64,000 nucleotides of DNA. Origin: Persicaria tinctoria. Its lineage: Eukaryota > Streptophyta > Magnoliopsida > Caryophyllales > Polygonaceae. The DNA is taken from positions 27,306,475 to 27,370,474 of the forward strand of contig JBANSL010000009.1 of the NCBI GenBank assembly GCA_037127255.1. The letters run 5' to 3'. Made by a program: the position numbers and the translations under genes. Under the pieces are notes generated by a model that ran no database searches, had not been told where the DNA came from, and saw only the letters and a list, made by a program, of their open reading frames with translations. Shown piece by piece: positions 12,724 to 24,406 of the stretch. How positions within the stretch are numbered: position 1 is the first letter of the stretch; the number at the start of each line of letters is the position of its first letter.

Positions 12724-13788
12724 GTGATTTCAGTTGATGGGAGTTTCCTGAAAGGGAAGTTCAGGGGGACGCTTCTCTTTGCCACAGCCCAAGATGCAGA
12801 CCACAGTATATACCCGATCGCATTTGCAATTGTCGATGGTGAGAATCACGGGTCATGGGGCTTCTTCTTCAAGAACATGCTACATGTGGTCGAGGATACA
12901 CCGGGCTTAATGTTTGTCTCTGATCGGCATGTTAGTATCGAGAAAGGTTTGAGGGACAATTATTTGTTTGCTAAGCAAGGGGCCTGCCAATATCATCTAT
13001 TTCAGAATGTCAAGGTAAAGTACAGGGGGGTGACGGCCCTGCACACATTGTTCTTAAAGGTGGCGAAGGCGTACACGAGGGGAGAGTTCGAGAAGCACTT
13101 TGCTGATTTTTGCGCTCAGGCACCCGGTGCGGGACAATACCTAAGAGAGGCTGGATTCAAGAACTGGGCCCGGGCATACTTCTTGGGGATGCGCTACAAC
13201 ATATTGACGACAAACAACTCGGAGTGTCTGAATTGGGTGTTCAAGGAGCCCCGCGAGCTGCCCATCACAGCCCTGATTGATGCTGTCATCGAAACAATAT
13301 CCAAGTGGTTTTACGAGCGACGGGAAAAAATCACGAAATCGAAGTCGACGGTCAGCGATTACGTTCACGGTGAGCTGCAGACGAGCTATGCGTTGGCAAC
13401 ATTCATGGATGTCAGAGCCCTCAGCTCACACGAGTACACTGTCCGAAGAGGGTCCGGCACCTGGGTTGTGAACCTGTGTACACGCACCTGCACATGCAAG
13501 CGGTTCGAGATTGACCAGTTTCCGTGCCAGCACGCCATAGCGGCTTCAAGGTATCGAGGTAGCAATTTCTTCTCTCTTGTGAATGACTTCTACAAAGTCG
13601 CGGCCTGGAAGGCGTGTTACGAGAATATGATATATCCTGTCCCTCCAAAAGAAGAGTGCCGAATCTCCCCAGCCATGTCCAGCGCGGTGTGTCTCCCCCC
13701 GGACGTGAAGCAACGCCCTGGTCGCCCTAAGACTAATCGATACCCATCTCGGGGAGAATTTAGGCATTCCAAGCGCCGTCGTTCTTAG
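12724..13788 (+). pseudogene. MURA-type Mutator transposase, N-terminally truncated
   Basis: The catalytic core of a plant MULE transposase, 354 codons uninterrupted to the stop. Motifs in order: SVDGSFLKGKFRG (first catalytic Asp), VSDRHVSIEKG (second Asp), CQYH, then TTNNSECLN with the likely catalytic Glu, and a SWIM zinc finger CTCKRFEIDQFPCQH. The C-terminus has the usual PGRPKTNRYPS tail. The frame opens at a splice-acceptor-like CAG (12,721-12,723), so 12,724 is an exon edge, not a start codon. The roughly 400-residue N-terminal DNA-binding half does not fit in the 480 bp left before the terminal repeat and has been lost. Probably non-functional by itself. Confidence 0.85.
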
Positions 13789-14074
13789 ATGCGTGCCTCC
13801 ACTGGTGGTCCAACGCCTTACCTCAGCAGCTAGGTAGTCTATTGCTTTTGCCGTAGCGGGTCAGTGGTTGGACCATTATCTGTCTATGTTGTTTTTGGAT
13901 GGGGCAACTTATTTGGTAGTGTAATTATGCCGTTTGTGCATATGACAAACTGTCAGGAGTCTGCTGTACTTTTGGGAAGGGTTTGCACACAACAGTTAAG
14001 CGGTTAAGATATTCGGAGTACTTTTGGGGATGGTTTCAGAACAAAAACCATGTCACCCTAATGGTATTCCCGTG
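13789..14074. other. Spacer between transposase and DUF1985 copy
   Basis: Non-coding part of the MULE. Two TGTCAC hexamers occur at its right edge and into the next gene fragment; nothing else is recognised. Confidence 0.5.
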
Positions 14075-14626
14075 TCAGGTTGAAGAGGTTATCATGTCAC
14101 AGGTTTCATTGAAACGCTTTCGAGCACTGGGCTCCTTCAATATGGAGTTCTTGAAGGCGTTCTCCAGCTCACCGACCTTCATGTTGTCCGTTCCGAATAA
14201 GTCTTTCAGAGCCTTCTTTGTCTTCTTGTCATCCTCCGTCTCTGTGTCTTCCCCCCGAACTTGACCACACCGCAGCCCAGTCACGAGCGCAAACTCCTTG
14301 ATAGAGAATCGCCGCAGCTTGCCTTGAAGCATGTACCAAGTCTCCCACTTCTTTTCTGTCACAAGCTGCCTTTGTAACACGTAATGCAGTAGTTGCGACG
14401 AGAATTGAACCCGGTTTGCCATTTGCACAATACCCCCTAATTGGCTTCGCTGCAGCTTCTCCCAATCGACGGGGTCAACCCAGTCGTCCATGTTGACGAG
14501 CAGAGACACTTTGGAACACTGGTTGACCCGGCCTCGGAAATGCTTCTCTTCCGGCACTGCGAGTCGGGGCTCCACCTTCTTAGGTGCTCGGACACCTTTC
14601 CTCCTCAAATTCTGGGACCGAACCAT
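14075..14626 (-). pseudogene. Partial DUF1985 / Ulp1-gene N-terminal copy
   Basis: A 183-codon frame that starts MVRSQNLRRKGV and continues with HFRGRVNQCSKVS, DWVDPVDWEKLQRSQLGG and RRFSIKEFALVTGLRCGQ, the DUF1985 signature. It is clearly paralogous to the first exon of the complete gene at 16,004-19,205 (compare HFRARVNQGSRMS and RRFSLKEFALVTGLRCSQ). Similarity ends at about RKRFNE, where the intact copy continues RRRFKLVLL, so the rest of the exon and all protease exons are missing here. Probably a partial tandem duplication within the element, cut off near the transposase. Confidence 0.75.
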
Positions 14627-16003
14627 GTTCTTCCTGCAATTAAGTGCACATGAACGTTATCATTATCCACACAAACTCATCCCCTTCCGAATAAGTCTGT
14701 CTGCGACTGTTTCACGATAAAAAGCCCATGTCACCTACTGAAGTAACCCTTGTCACCCAACAAAATAGCTCGTGTCATTATTGTACATTTTATTGACCCT
14801 AGTGTCTTACAGCAACCCGTTTCTGACAGGGGTTTTTCTCCACTATGCCAATCTCGGTAAAACCACCCGCAAGCCTCCGACCCTCTTCTTCAACCTCCGT
14901 TTATGTTCTCTGTCAATTCCTCCCTTCCCCACCCCCATTTTATCCCAGATCTGTATTACCCCGTATCCCCATTTCCCCAAATGACAGGAATTCCCCAATT
15001 CCCGTAATGACAGTAATTCCAATTCCCCAATTTCAGGTTTTTTTTTAAATCCCAAATAGCGTGCCTTACAACGAAACAGTTCAATAATGCAATTGAAGTG
15101 GGCAAGATTGGAAATGAAGTGAAGATTCAGCATAGTAGCGATGGGTAGGGACATATTGAAATAATCAATGAAGTTGTACCTGTATTCCTGTGCCTTTCTC
15201 TCCGGTACTGGCTTCTCCGGCGGCTTGGTCCGTTTTCCGGCGGCTTCCTCCCTCTCTGGTCCGATACAATGGGATAGTGCAAATTAAGTGGGGAAGAATG
15301 CAAATTAAGTAAAGATTATGAGTGTTACAGATGGGTGAGGACGGATTTTAAATTCCAATTGAGTTGTACCTGTTTTCCTCCGCCTTCCTCTCCAGTACGG
15401 GCTTCTCCGGCGTCTTCCTCCCTCTCTTGTACGGGTTCTCCCCTTTCCCTTCACTTCACAACCGCCTCCCTTCACTCCTAATATTCGGACTCTATCTCTC
15501 TCTCTCCTTCCCTTGTGTAGGTGGTGGTTTTTAGTCGCCAACTGCAATGAATGCAAGTTACTTTTTTCAATTCGAGGAACACAGCAATTTGTTTTGTTTT
15601 AAATTTTTTTTTTTTAGGTCAATCGAAATCTGCAACCAACTGCCACCGTGTCAAAGATTCCTTTTCCTTTGTCGTTTTGTTTTGTTGTCCCAGTATCGGG
15701 TCCATTCTTTCCATGCACGTGTCACCTTGCATGTTTGTTCGTGTCACTTTTAACTGCATCATATTCCTACGTAAAGTGTAAATGACCTATGTCACCCCCT
15801 TTCAATCCTCGTGTCACCTAACGACAAATACCTTGTCACCAAATTGGATAGATAAATGCAGCTACACTGCCAACTTTAACATGTCCGCATATACAAATTT
15901 GTCACAGTCGACAACAACCAATTTTTGCAAAATATCCAAATGTTTTACTTCCACTTTTACAGGAGGGTGTTTAAGATTGGAGCCAAGTGTTCAACTACCA
16001 AGT
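14627..16003. repeat. Non-coding MULE interior with TGTCAC hexamers and an internal duplication
   Basis: No gene. A stretch of about 135 bp near 15,105-15,240 recurs diverged at about 15,300-15,430; both contain TTGTACCTG and GGCTTCTCCGGCG. Plus-strand TGTCAC occurs repeatedly, in clusters at about 14,730-14,757 and 15,720-15,905. It is likely the upstream region of the partial DUF1985 copy plus the 3' flank of the complete gene. Confidence 0.6.
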
Positions 16004-19000
16004 CTAGCATCCGAGTCGACCATGGAATACCCCAACAGCTAGCATCTGGCGGTATGCCTCAATGTATGTGTCGTCCAATCCATCGAAGTTAGGGGCGGTC
16101 TCCAGCAGGAGGTGCATGAATCGAATGGTGTACGGGCCACAATCACCGCTGCAAGGAGGAACAATCGGTCAGACCGCGGACACCGATTCCCCATCCAATC
16201 TAACGAAATTGAACAAAGTCATCCTACTTACCTAAGCTTGTTTTGTGGAATGCTCTTGTCCCGGCGAATGGCAAACGACGTGGGGACCTTATCCGCATAC
16301 TTGACCTTCAGATCTGGGTGTGCACCCATGACGACAGGGATCAGCCTCGTCACAGGCATTAAAAGGCTATGGAGTTGGCGTTTCGTCACCGTGTGGACGT
16401 CGCAGTCATACACCCTTACCTCCCACTCCTTAAGATCGATGGCAAGGGCAACCCAGTGTTGGTTCTTGACGTTGAAGGGGAGGAGGATGAGGTCCGCACC
16501 AGACCACGGTCGTCCAAACGGCTTCGGCGACCCCCCGTTGAAGTACGCCATCAATGCATCATTGGGCTTGTACGCTTGGGGGGTGCCGGTGTACTCCTTC
16601 CATTCCCTAGGTAGATAAATTCCCGCTAAGCACGAATCGACTACGATCACTCCACTGCCCATGTCACCCATTCCGTCTGCGACCGCTTTGCGCAAAAGGT
16701 AGCAGCACTCCTCCATCTCATGCATTAAGTGAACCGCAATTACAATCCATAATCCTGACAAGCGAAATTTTAGACGTCACAAGTCGTCATACCACAGTTC
16801 CCAACCAATCCTGGGGTTTCTTCAGACGGTTGAGTAACTCCTTCCTCATATCCACACCGCAGGGTGACGTGCGCACCTCCACGTCCCCACTGCACGTTAA
16901 GTTTATGTCAGGTATTGTGGACGTCCAACTATCTACCTTCGTCGTCCATTCGAGTGTAATACACAGAACCTACGTACCTTGCCAACCATCTTGTCATGGC
17001 GTCGTTGTCCGTCGCTGACACCATTCCTAGCTGAACAGCATCGGCGGGAACAGTAGCTGCCTTCTCGGCTCGCGGTTTCTTCGCCGGGGGAGCCAACTCC
17101 TCTCCAACACCCTTCCTCGTCTTCTTCGCCGCCTTAGATACATAAACCTGATCTACCCTCGGCTTCGGCCTCTCCTCAACTTCATTTTTGTTTCCACCTT
17201 CATCTGGACCGGACGCCTTTAAACCAACCTCTCCCATCTGCAAACATATCAAACTTTAGCTAAGATTTCCACTTTCCCTTGTCACATAACAGATTTTCTC
17301 ATGTCACTTGACCTATACTATCATGTCACATATAAAATCACCTTTATTTCATAAATAAACCTTACCTCTTTGGTCTTTCCCTCCACCCCATCCCCTGCCT
17401 TGACGGATTCAGGTTCTTTATCATTGTCCCCGACATCATGAACACCTTGCTTGCTCTCTCCTGATATCTCATCACTTCCCTTCTCAACACCACCTCCTAA
17501 CTGAAAATGAATTCAATTTTTATTATTGGCTCATTTTTTCCAGTGTCACTTAACATAAAAAATCATGTCACACGGCTAAAATATTCCTGTCACATTCTTC
17601 CAGTGTCGCTGAAATTATCAAATCTTCTGATGTTTACCAACAACTTACCTTACCACCTGGTCCACCCTCGCCGGCTTTACCCGCAATTGAGTCTATCAAC
17701 TCGTCCAGATTTTTCTCTTCTCCACCTTCTTTATCGCTTGCTTCTTGCCATGCCGTCCCCTTACACTGAACATCCCGCAGCTCAGTCACGGCCACCTCCA
17801 ATAATTTCAGCTGCAGATGATCAAATTATTACTTCATATCACCAGACGGTGTGAAAAATCAACACAATTCACCCTTCATACCTATTTCGTTCATTATCTA
17901 CACTACTTGTCACTTGTCCAATTTCACGTGTCCGCAGTCCATTTACCCTAGTTCACAGTTATCCCTAGTATCCACATAACAAACAATTGGGAAGTTATTG
18001 CGTACCTTTTCATCCATCTTCTCCATCCCTGTTGACATTGTGTTAAGCTTGGCCATTACTTGTGCCAAAGTCTTGGCATTGTCCCCCACCCCGTCATCTT
18101 TGTCATTGCCTCCTCTTCCCGTACCTGGGGACCTCCCACCAGGGGCTTCGAAATGTCTCAGGAACGGTGCAACTAGGTCATCGAAAAAGGGGTCGGACTT
18201 CTCATCATCGTACACACACCCATCCATCAGCTCCAGCTCAGCCTCCTCTGGTGTGAGTATTGGGTTATCATCATTATAAGCGAGGTTCTCGTCCTTCATG
18301 GCCCATCTCATGCAACGAGGGAATGCCGTCGTCGACACCTTCTTCGCAAACCGGACCCCCCATTTCGACATGGATTCCAGCAACCAAATCTGCACCGTAT
18401 CCCCACTAAAATTAGTACATTTTCAGCATATGATTTACAATTTCATCGTGGGTGTGGTCGAGAAGGTTACCTGAAAGGATACCGGATAACCCATCAGCCC
18501 ATAACCATTGCGCCTCTTTCGATCTTCTTCCTTTATCTCAGCCTCCCGGCGCTTTACGGCGCCGTTCAGCGACACGTGTGTGGCAGCATAGATTACCCTC
18601 CCCCATGGGAATGCCAAAAACCTATCAACATTTTCCACCAATCGGACGATCCAGCTCCTCAGCCCCTTCCTCTGGCCCTCTCCTAACAATACGCCCTCCA
18701 CAATGTACAGCAACACTAGCTTGAATCGTCTTCTCGGGCTCCGCATCACCATTACTGAGTTTTTCAGCTCGGTCTCGAGCTCGCCAACCGTCATCTTTTC
18801 GCTCCCAAAAAAATCCTTTATTGCTTTCTCGTCCTCCTCCATCTCAGTAGCTGCTGGTTGACTACACCGCAGCCCGGTTACTAAGGCGAACTCCTTGAGG
18901 GAGAACCTCCTGTGCTTCCCCTTAATCCGGTACCACGTCTCCCACTCCTTTTCGCTTGTAACCTGTCGCTGGAGTGCATAATGCACAATTTGTGAAGAAA

Positions 19001-19205
19001 ATTTCACAGTGTGCGCCAGCCGCACTACCCCACCTAGCTGGGAGTCCAGCAACTTCTCCCAGTCCCTAGGGTCAACATAATCGTCAATGTTGTTCAGCAT
19101 TGACATTCTTGAGCCCTGGTTGACCCGGGCCCGGAAATGCCTGTGTTCGGGGAGTAGGTACTCAGGCACTTTGTTCTTCACGCTCACATTCTTCGTCCTC
19201 ACCAT
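16004..19205 (-). CDS. Transposon-borne Ulp1-like (C48) cysteine protease with DUF1985 domain
   Basis: Eight-exon model on the minus strand: 19205-18471, 18389-18006, 17810-17649, 17500-17366, 17237-16978, 16889-16793, 16754-16232, 16148-16004, about 813 residues. Exon 1 is the DUF1985 domain (HFRARVNQGSRMS, FALVTGLRCSQ); exon 2 continues IWLLESMSKWGVRFAKK. Exons 3-5 are low-complexity acidic/Lys-rich linker with a basic KKPRAEK patch. Exons 7-8 form a Ulp1/SUMO-protease fold with the complete triad: His in NQHWVALAID, Asp in VYDCDVHT, Cys in SGDCGPYTIRF. Such cargo genes are known from plant MULEs; their role is unclear. One problem: the junction of exons 6 and 7 is off by one base in my model, so there is either a different splice choice or a frameshift. 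TGTCAC hexamers pepper its introns. Confidence 0.75.
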
Positions 19206-20130
19206 TTTCCTCCTGCAATTTCCATCACACGAACTAACTCAGCTTCTACCATTTATATTCATCTCCCCTTGTCACCTGACCGACTATCCCATGTCACTCA
19301 CTGTGAAACCCATGTCACCCATTTTTAATCGGAAGCCTATTATAACCAATACCTCATACTCCTTCAATAGGACACCTAGTACATCCACATATCCCAATTT
19401 CCACAGCTCGCCAATTCTCGTATTCCGCCTACCATAATACATTTACATACCCTTCTCTCCAAATTGGAAACCCTTGTCAACCAATTGTCAAACCCATGTC
19501 ACCCAATTCGAACCTCATTCCACCAATTTCCCCTATCCATACTTCCCCGACCGTTGCCCTAACCCAATCCGATAACCACTGTCACCCAATTGGAAACCCT
19601 AACCACCGATTTCCCCTTTCCATACACGATAACCACCCATGCCACACCACCCGCCATTATCCAAACTAGATAACCACCACCCCGACCCACCATTCACGCC
19701 GCCATTGCCCTAACCCCTTCACCCACTGCTTCCCCGACCCACACCCGCGCACCCTACCACCAATGGGAGAAGAATAAAAGGGCGTACCTGTTCTGTATGT
19801 CGTCGGGTCGTGGGTGCTGTGTCCTTTCCGGCGACGATGGACTTCCCCGCTCTCTCTCCTTTGGTGTATGCTAGAAGAAACCGCTACCGCAACCGCACTC
19901 TCTCTCTTTTTCTTCTGCCGTCTCTGCAACTCTCTCTTTTTCTTCTTCCGTCTCTGCAACTGCCTCTCTCTCTTTGCTATTGTCTCGGTTTGGGACGAGA
20001 AGGGAGATGGTGATGTGATTGCATTTACTCCTTCCCGCCTCGCCTCTCCCCTACTAGGTAGGTAATCATTACTCTATTTTTTTTTTCATTTTTCTTTTCC
20101 ATTAATTACAACTGATTGCCGGTTTGGAGG
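19206..20130. other. Upstream region of the Ulp1-like gene inside the MULE
   Basis: No coding sequence. Repeated short phrases of the form CCCATGTCACCC and CCCTTGTCACC lie between 19,260 and 19,590, and (CT)n-rich DNA at about 19,840-20,000 probably belongs to the promoter or 5' leader of the minus-strand gene. The right terminal repeat begins at about 20,131. Confidence 0.5.
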
Positions 20131-20432
20131 GGGGTAACAACCTGCACTTTTTTGCAAATTTTTCTACAAAATGGCATTTTTGCCAATTTTCCGAAGACGG
20201 TGGTATTTTTGAAAACTTTTCTGAAAAGGTGGTATTTGGTGATATTCCCTGTTAAAATAACTCTATGAGATCCTTCCGTCAACTTTATTTGCTGTATCCA
20301 AAGAGAGAGACAATGTAATGATGTATGGAAACACTAAAATGACATTTGAAAGAGGAGTGTACTGTAAAAGGATTCTTTCCACCTTTCCTAAACTGAACCA
20401 TAGTGTACTACTACGTATTTTATAAAAAACAA

Positions 20433-23400
20433 ATGAACTCGGTAGCATGCGTCTTGGTGGTGGGCCTCATCACACTCGTTCCTCAACTCGGGCTGGGCGG
20501 GTCAACTCAGCCATTGTTCGCGTGCGACCCGCCGTCCGACCCTCTCCCCCTTTTTTGCAACCCAGACCTCAGCTTCCGGCAGCGCGCGCAGGACCTCGTC
20601 TCTCGCCTCTCTCTGGACGAGAAGATCGCGCAGCTCACCGACTCGGCGCCGTCGATTCCGCGGCTCGGCGTTCCGGCTTACGAGTGGTGGTCCGAGTCGC
20701 TCCACGGCGTGTCCCGCCATGGCCGAGGCTTCCGCTTCAATGCCACTTTCGACTTCAACGGCACTCTCCACTACGGAGCCGAAACGATTCGTTTCGCTAC
20801 CCTGTTCCCCCAGGTCATCCTCTCTGCGGCGTCGTTTGATTCCCACCTCTGGTTTCGGATAGCGCAGGTCAGTGCAGGCCTATCACCTAATTTTGCACTC
20901 AAATCTTGTTACTTTTTGGGCATCTCAGTTTACATTTACCAAATTTAGGTCCTACTGTATTTACTCAAAAATCGATAACCCTAGGACTCATTTGGTATAA
21001 ATTCAGGTATGAGTTGGAACAAGGAATCAGGAATTGACGTGGAATAATAAATCCGAATGTTAAAAGTTTGGTGTAACTGTGTAGGGTCATTGTAAATCTC
21101 AATCCCAAACTGATAGTGACAGTAGGTTAGCGACAGTATGAATGGCATCTGCATCTATGCAAGAAAAACAGTTGCAGCATGGAGCTTAAACAATTGAATT
21201 TCCATGGAGAAACCTCTGCAGGCGATTGCAACAGAAGCCAGGGCGATGTTCAACGCAGCGCAAGGCAAAGGCATGACGCTTTGGGCGCCCAATATAAACA
21301 TATTTCGAGACCCAAGGTGGGGGAGAGGGCAGGAGACCCCCGGGGAGGATCCTCTGTTGGCATCCAAGTACGCTGTCTTGTACGTCAGAGGCCTCCAAGG
21401 CTACTCTATAGACGGTACGATGACCCACCCTTACCTTCAAGCCTCTGCTTGCTGCAAGCACTTCACTGCCCATGACCTTGATAACTGGCATGGCATCAAC
21501 CGCTACCTGTTCGACGCTAATGTAAGTCTGCAGCTCTGTCAGTCAACCTTACCTTTTGATCTTTAATGTGGCTTTATTGAAATGAATGCCTCACTAGATG
21601 TGGTTGTCAGGTGACAAAGCAGGATTTCGCGGATACATTTCAGCCCCCGTTTCAAAGGTGTATCCAAGAGGGGCAAGCCAGTTCGATCATGTGTGCTTAC
21701 AACCGTGTCAATGGTGTTCCAAGCTGCGCTAACCGTTATCTCCTCACCACTGTAGCCAGGGACCTGTGGCATTTTGATGGGTGCTGATTGCTTCCATCCA
21801 AAACACCTTTTTTTTTTATATATATATATATACCGTATGTATGAGAGTTTATTTTTGTTTTATCTTCAGGTACGTCACGTCGGATTGTAATGCAGTTTCA
21901 ATAATCCATGAATCTCAAGGGTATGCTGATACACCAGAAGATGCAGTTGCTGATGTCCTCAATGCAGGTAGTTTCTTAAACTGCCTTTGTTGATTTAAAC
22001 CGGGTGGAATCCGATATTGCTTTTCAATGAACAAAATAGGCAGTCTAACAAAAGCACGTTACGAAATTTTGGTGGATATATGTAAGCAAAGCGGCTTGAA
22101 TTTATATGGTTCAATGCAATGGTTCGTCCTGCAAAAAATGTGCTTGTGTACATGGATGTATAGGTCAGCCTGCTAAACCGAATTCAGATTTAACAAGCTG
22201 AAGAAGTAACCATTGATATGCTATGAAGAAACATAACAACACTGAGGTTCACGCCTAACTCATTCGCATTTGTTAAACAACAGGAATGGACGTGGAATGC
22301 GGTACATACATACAGCATCATGCCAAGACAGCTCTTGAACAGAACAAAGTGACAGAGAAAGAAATAGATCGAGCCCTTCACAATCTTTTCTCGGTCAGAA
22401 TGAGACTTGGCCTGTTTGACCACAAAAGAAGCGAAAAGCTTTTCGGGCTCATGGGGCCGAAACAAGTCTGCTCTAGAGAACACCAAGACCTTGCTCTTGA
22501 AGCAGCAAGAAATGGGATTGTGCTCTTGAAGAACTCTCATTCTTTCCTGCCTCTCTCAAGCTCGGCCACTCACTCTCTCGGTGTTGTAGGTCCTAATGCT
22601 GACTCTCCAGCGGTGCTTCTTGGTAACTACGAAGGCTTTCCGTGCAAAACCATAACCCCACTCGAAGGGCTACGTAGCTATGTGGGGAACATTAGTTACA
22701 AGCCGGGCTGCAATGCAATTGACAACTGCTCATATGCTTTTATGGACGACGCAGTAAAGCTGGCTAAAGAGGTGGATTACTTGATTCTAGTCATGGGGCT
22801 GGATCAAACTCAGGAGAGGGAGAAAATGGATCGCGAGGATCTAGTCTTGCCAGGAGAGCAACAGACTCTTATAACCCGCATCACTGATGTGGCAAAGAAC
22901 CCGGTTTTACTAGTCCTCCTATGCGGTGGTCCAGTCGACGTCTCCTTTGCAATGGACAATGACAAGATTGGAGGCATGTTGTGGGCTGGCTATCCTGGTC
23001 AGGCTGGGGGAACTGCCATAGCGGAGGTCATCTTCGGAGACCATAATCCCGGTAAGTTTTGAGTTACATGATATATATATATATATATATATATACATAC
23101 ATACATTCTGGAATGACATGAATCTTGATACTTATAATGTGGTGAATCTGAAGGTGGAAGGCTGCCGGTGACGTGGTATCCGCAGGAGTTCACCAGGATA
23201 CCCATGACGGATATGAGGATGAGACCCGACGAATCCTCAGGCTACCCTGGTCGCACCTACCGGTTCTACCAAGGCAAGAAAGTGTTTGAATTCGGGTATG
23301 GTCTCAGCTACTCGAATTATTCGTACATGTTTTCTTCGGTCAGCCAAGACGAGATCCGACTGGGCCAGTTCTTGAGTGGCCAAGCAAATGAGCAAGCAGA

Positions 23401-23743
23401 CTTAAACAGCAATGTGATGGTTTCAACGTTGGGATCCGATTTGTGTCAGAAGTTGGGAATCCGAGTTGTAGTAGAAGCTCATAACACGGGCGAGATGGAT
23501 GGTGAGCATCCTGTGCTGCTCTTCTTGAGGCCAGCGAAGCGAAGACGAGGCAGTCCTTACAAGCAGTTGGTTGGGTTTGAGAGAGTGAAGCTAAAAGGAG
23601 GAGGTAAGGCGAAAGTCGAGTTCGTACTGAACGCTTTTGATCATCTTAGCAGAGCCAATGGAGATGGGTTTATGGTGATTGAACAAGGTTTGCATTATTT
23701 GGTGGTAGGAGCAGTAGACCACCCGATTTCAATTATAGTATAA
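20433..23743 (+). CDS. BXL: Probable beta-D-xylosidase (GH3), six exons
   Basis: Secreted glycoside hydrolase family 3 enzyme that removes xylosyl (sometimes arabinosyl) residues from wall polysaccharides. Exons 20433-20867, 21222-21521, 21611-21780, 21870-21967, 22284-23051, 23154-23743; all introns GT-AG and all junctions in frame, 786 residues, the usual length for plant BXL proteins. Start at [17 protein letters not shown], a signal peptide. Landmarks: [66 protein letters not shown] with the predicted nucleophile Asp at about residue 307, NGIVLLKN, then an FnIII-like C-terminus ([18 protein letters not shown]). The residue after SDC is Asn where relatives usually have Asp. Closest subgroup by eye is BXL5/BXL7. 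The start codon is 183 bp from the MULE end, so its promoter may include transposon DNA. Confidence 0.9.
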
Positions 23744-23884
23744 CTCATCGATCGGTAGGGGTGATGTTGTGCCTTTGCGTGATAAAATTAAAGCGCTACT
23801 ATTATGGATTTATGGGTGTGTTTAGATTTTTCAAGTGTTTGGTTAGTACACACTGACTTTAAAATGGGAAAAATGACTTTTAAA

Positions 23885-24400
23885 TAATGGGTGAGTTAGC
23901 AAACTGACAGTGTCCATAAATGTTGGTCATATTAGCAAACTATTCACATTATCGAAACAATTAGCAAACTGTCCATCTCGATGTGCCCCTTCCCTGTGTG
24001 TTTTCCTCTCGTCTCTCTCCGTGTCAAAAGTTTTTTTTTTTACTTTTCGTGTCAGCACTATTTTCGTTGCTGATGCCAACACCTGATACGCCAAATTTGA
24101 TGACGCTGATGTCGGGAATGTTTACGTTGTTGACGCCAACGTTGCTGACTTCGGCGGTGCTGACGTCAATGTTGCTGACATCAACGTTGTTGATGCTGAC
24201 ACCGTTAGTGCTGACAACAGATTGTGTTCTACTTAATATTATTAAAGAATTTGTGATATAAAATAGTATATTACAAATATATACCGATAAAAAAAATTTG
24301 CAGATAAAAAAAAATTACAAGGATTTAGAAAAGTGTGCGATGTTTAGATTACAAAGTAGCCAAAGGTTAAAACATTTATGGACAGTTTAACCTTTGGTTA
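23885..24400. mobile_element. Small element of the TGACG-minisatellite family
   Basis: Imperfect inverted ends built on GTCCATAAATGTT (23,913 region; reverse complement at about 24,372-24,384), with AATTAGCAAACT-type subterminal motifs. Inside, 24,060-24,215 is a run of TTGCTGACG / GTTGCTGACTTC-like units matching the minisatellites at 43.1-43.4 and 61.5-61.7 kb. It is short and non-coding, and begins about 140 bp beyond the xylosidase stop. Confidence 0.55.
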
Positions 24401-24406
24401 TCGTTC

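Larger units (their letters stand above)
12100..20250. mobile_element. Full-length Mutator-like element with Ulp1 protease cargo
   Basis: An 8.15-kb element flanked by a perfect 10-bp direct repeat, GTTAAAATAA, at 12,090-12,099 and 20,251-20,260. Terminal inverted repeats are degenerate but alignable: left 12,100-12,240 begins GGGTAATTTGCACAAAT; right 20,131-20,250, read inward, begins AGGGAATATCACCAAAT. Both carry phrases like ATTTTTAGAAAATTTGCAA and end in a GCAGGTTGT-type motif. Inside are a MURA-type transposase on plus and a Ulp1/C48 protease gene on minus, the layout of plant MULEs that carry Ulp1-like peptidases (KI-MULE/Kaonashi type). Ten-bp duplications are within the known range for MULEs. 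Confidence 0.85.
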
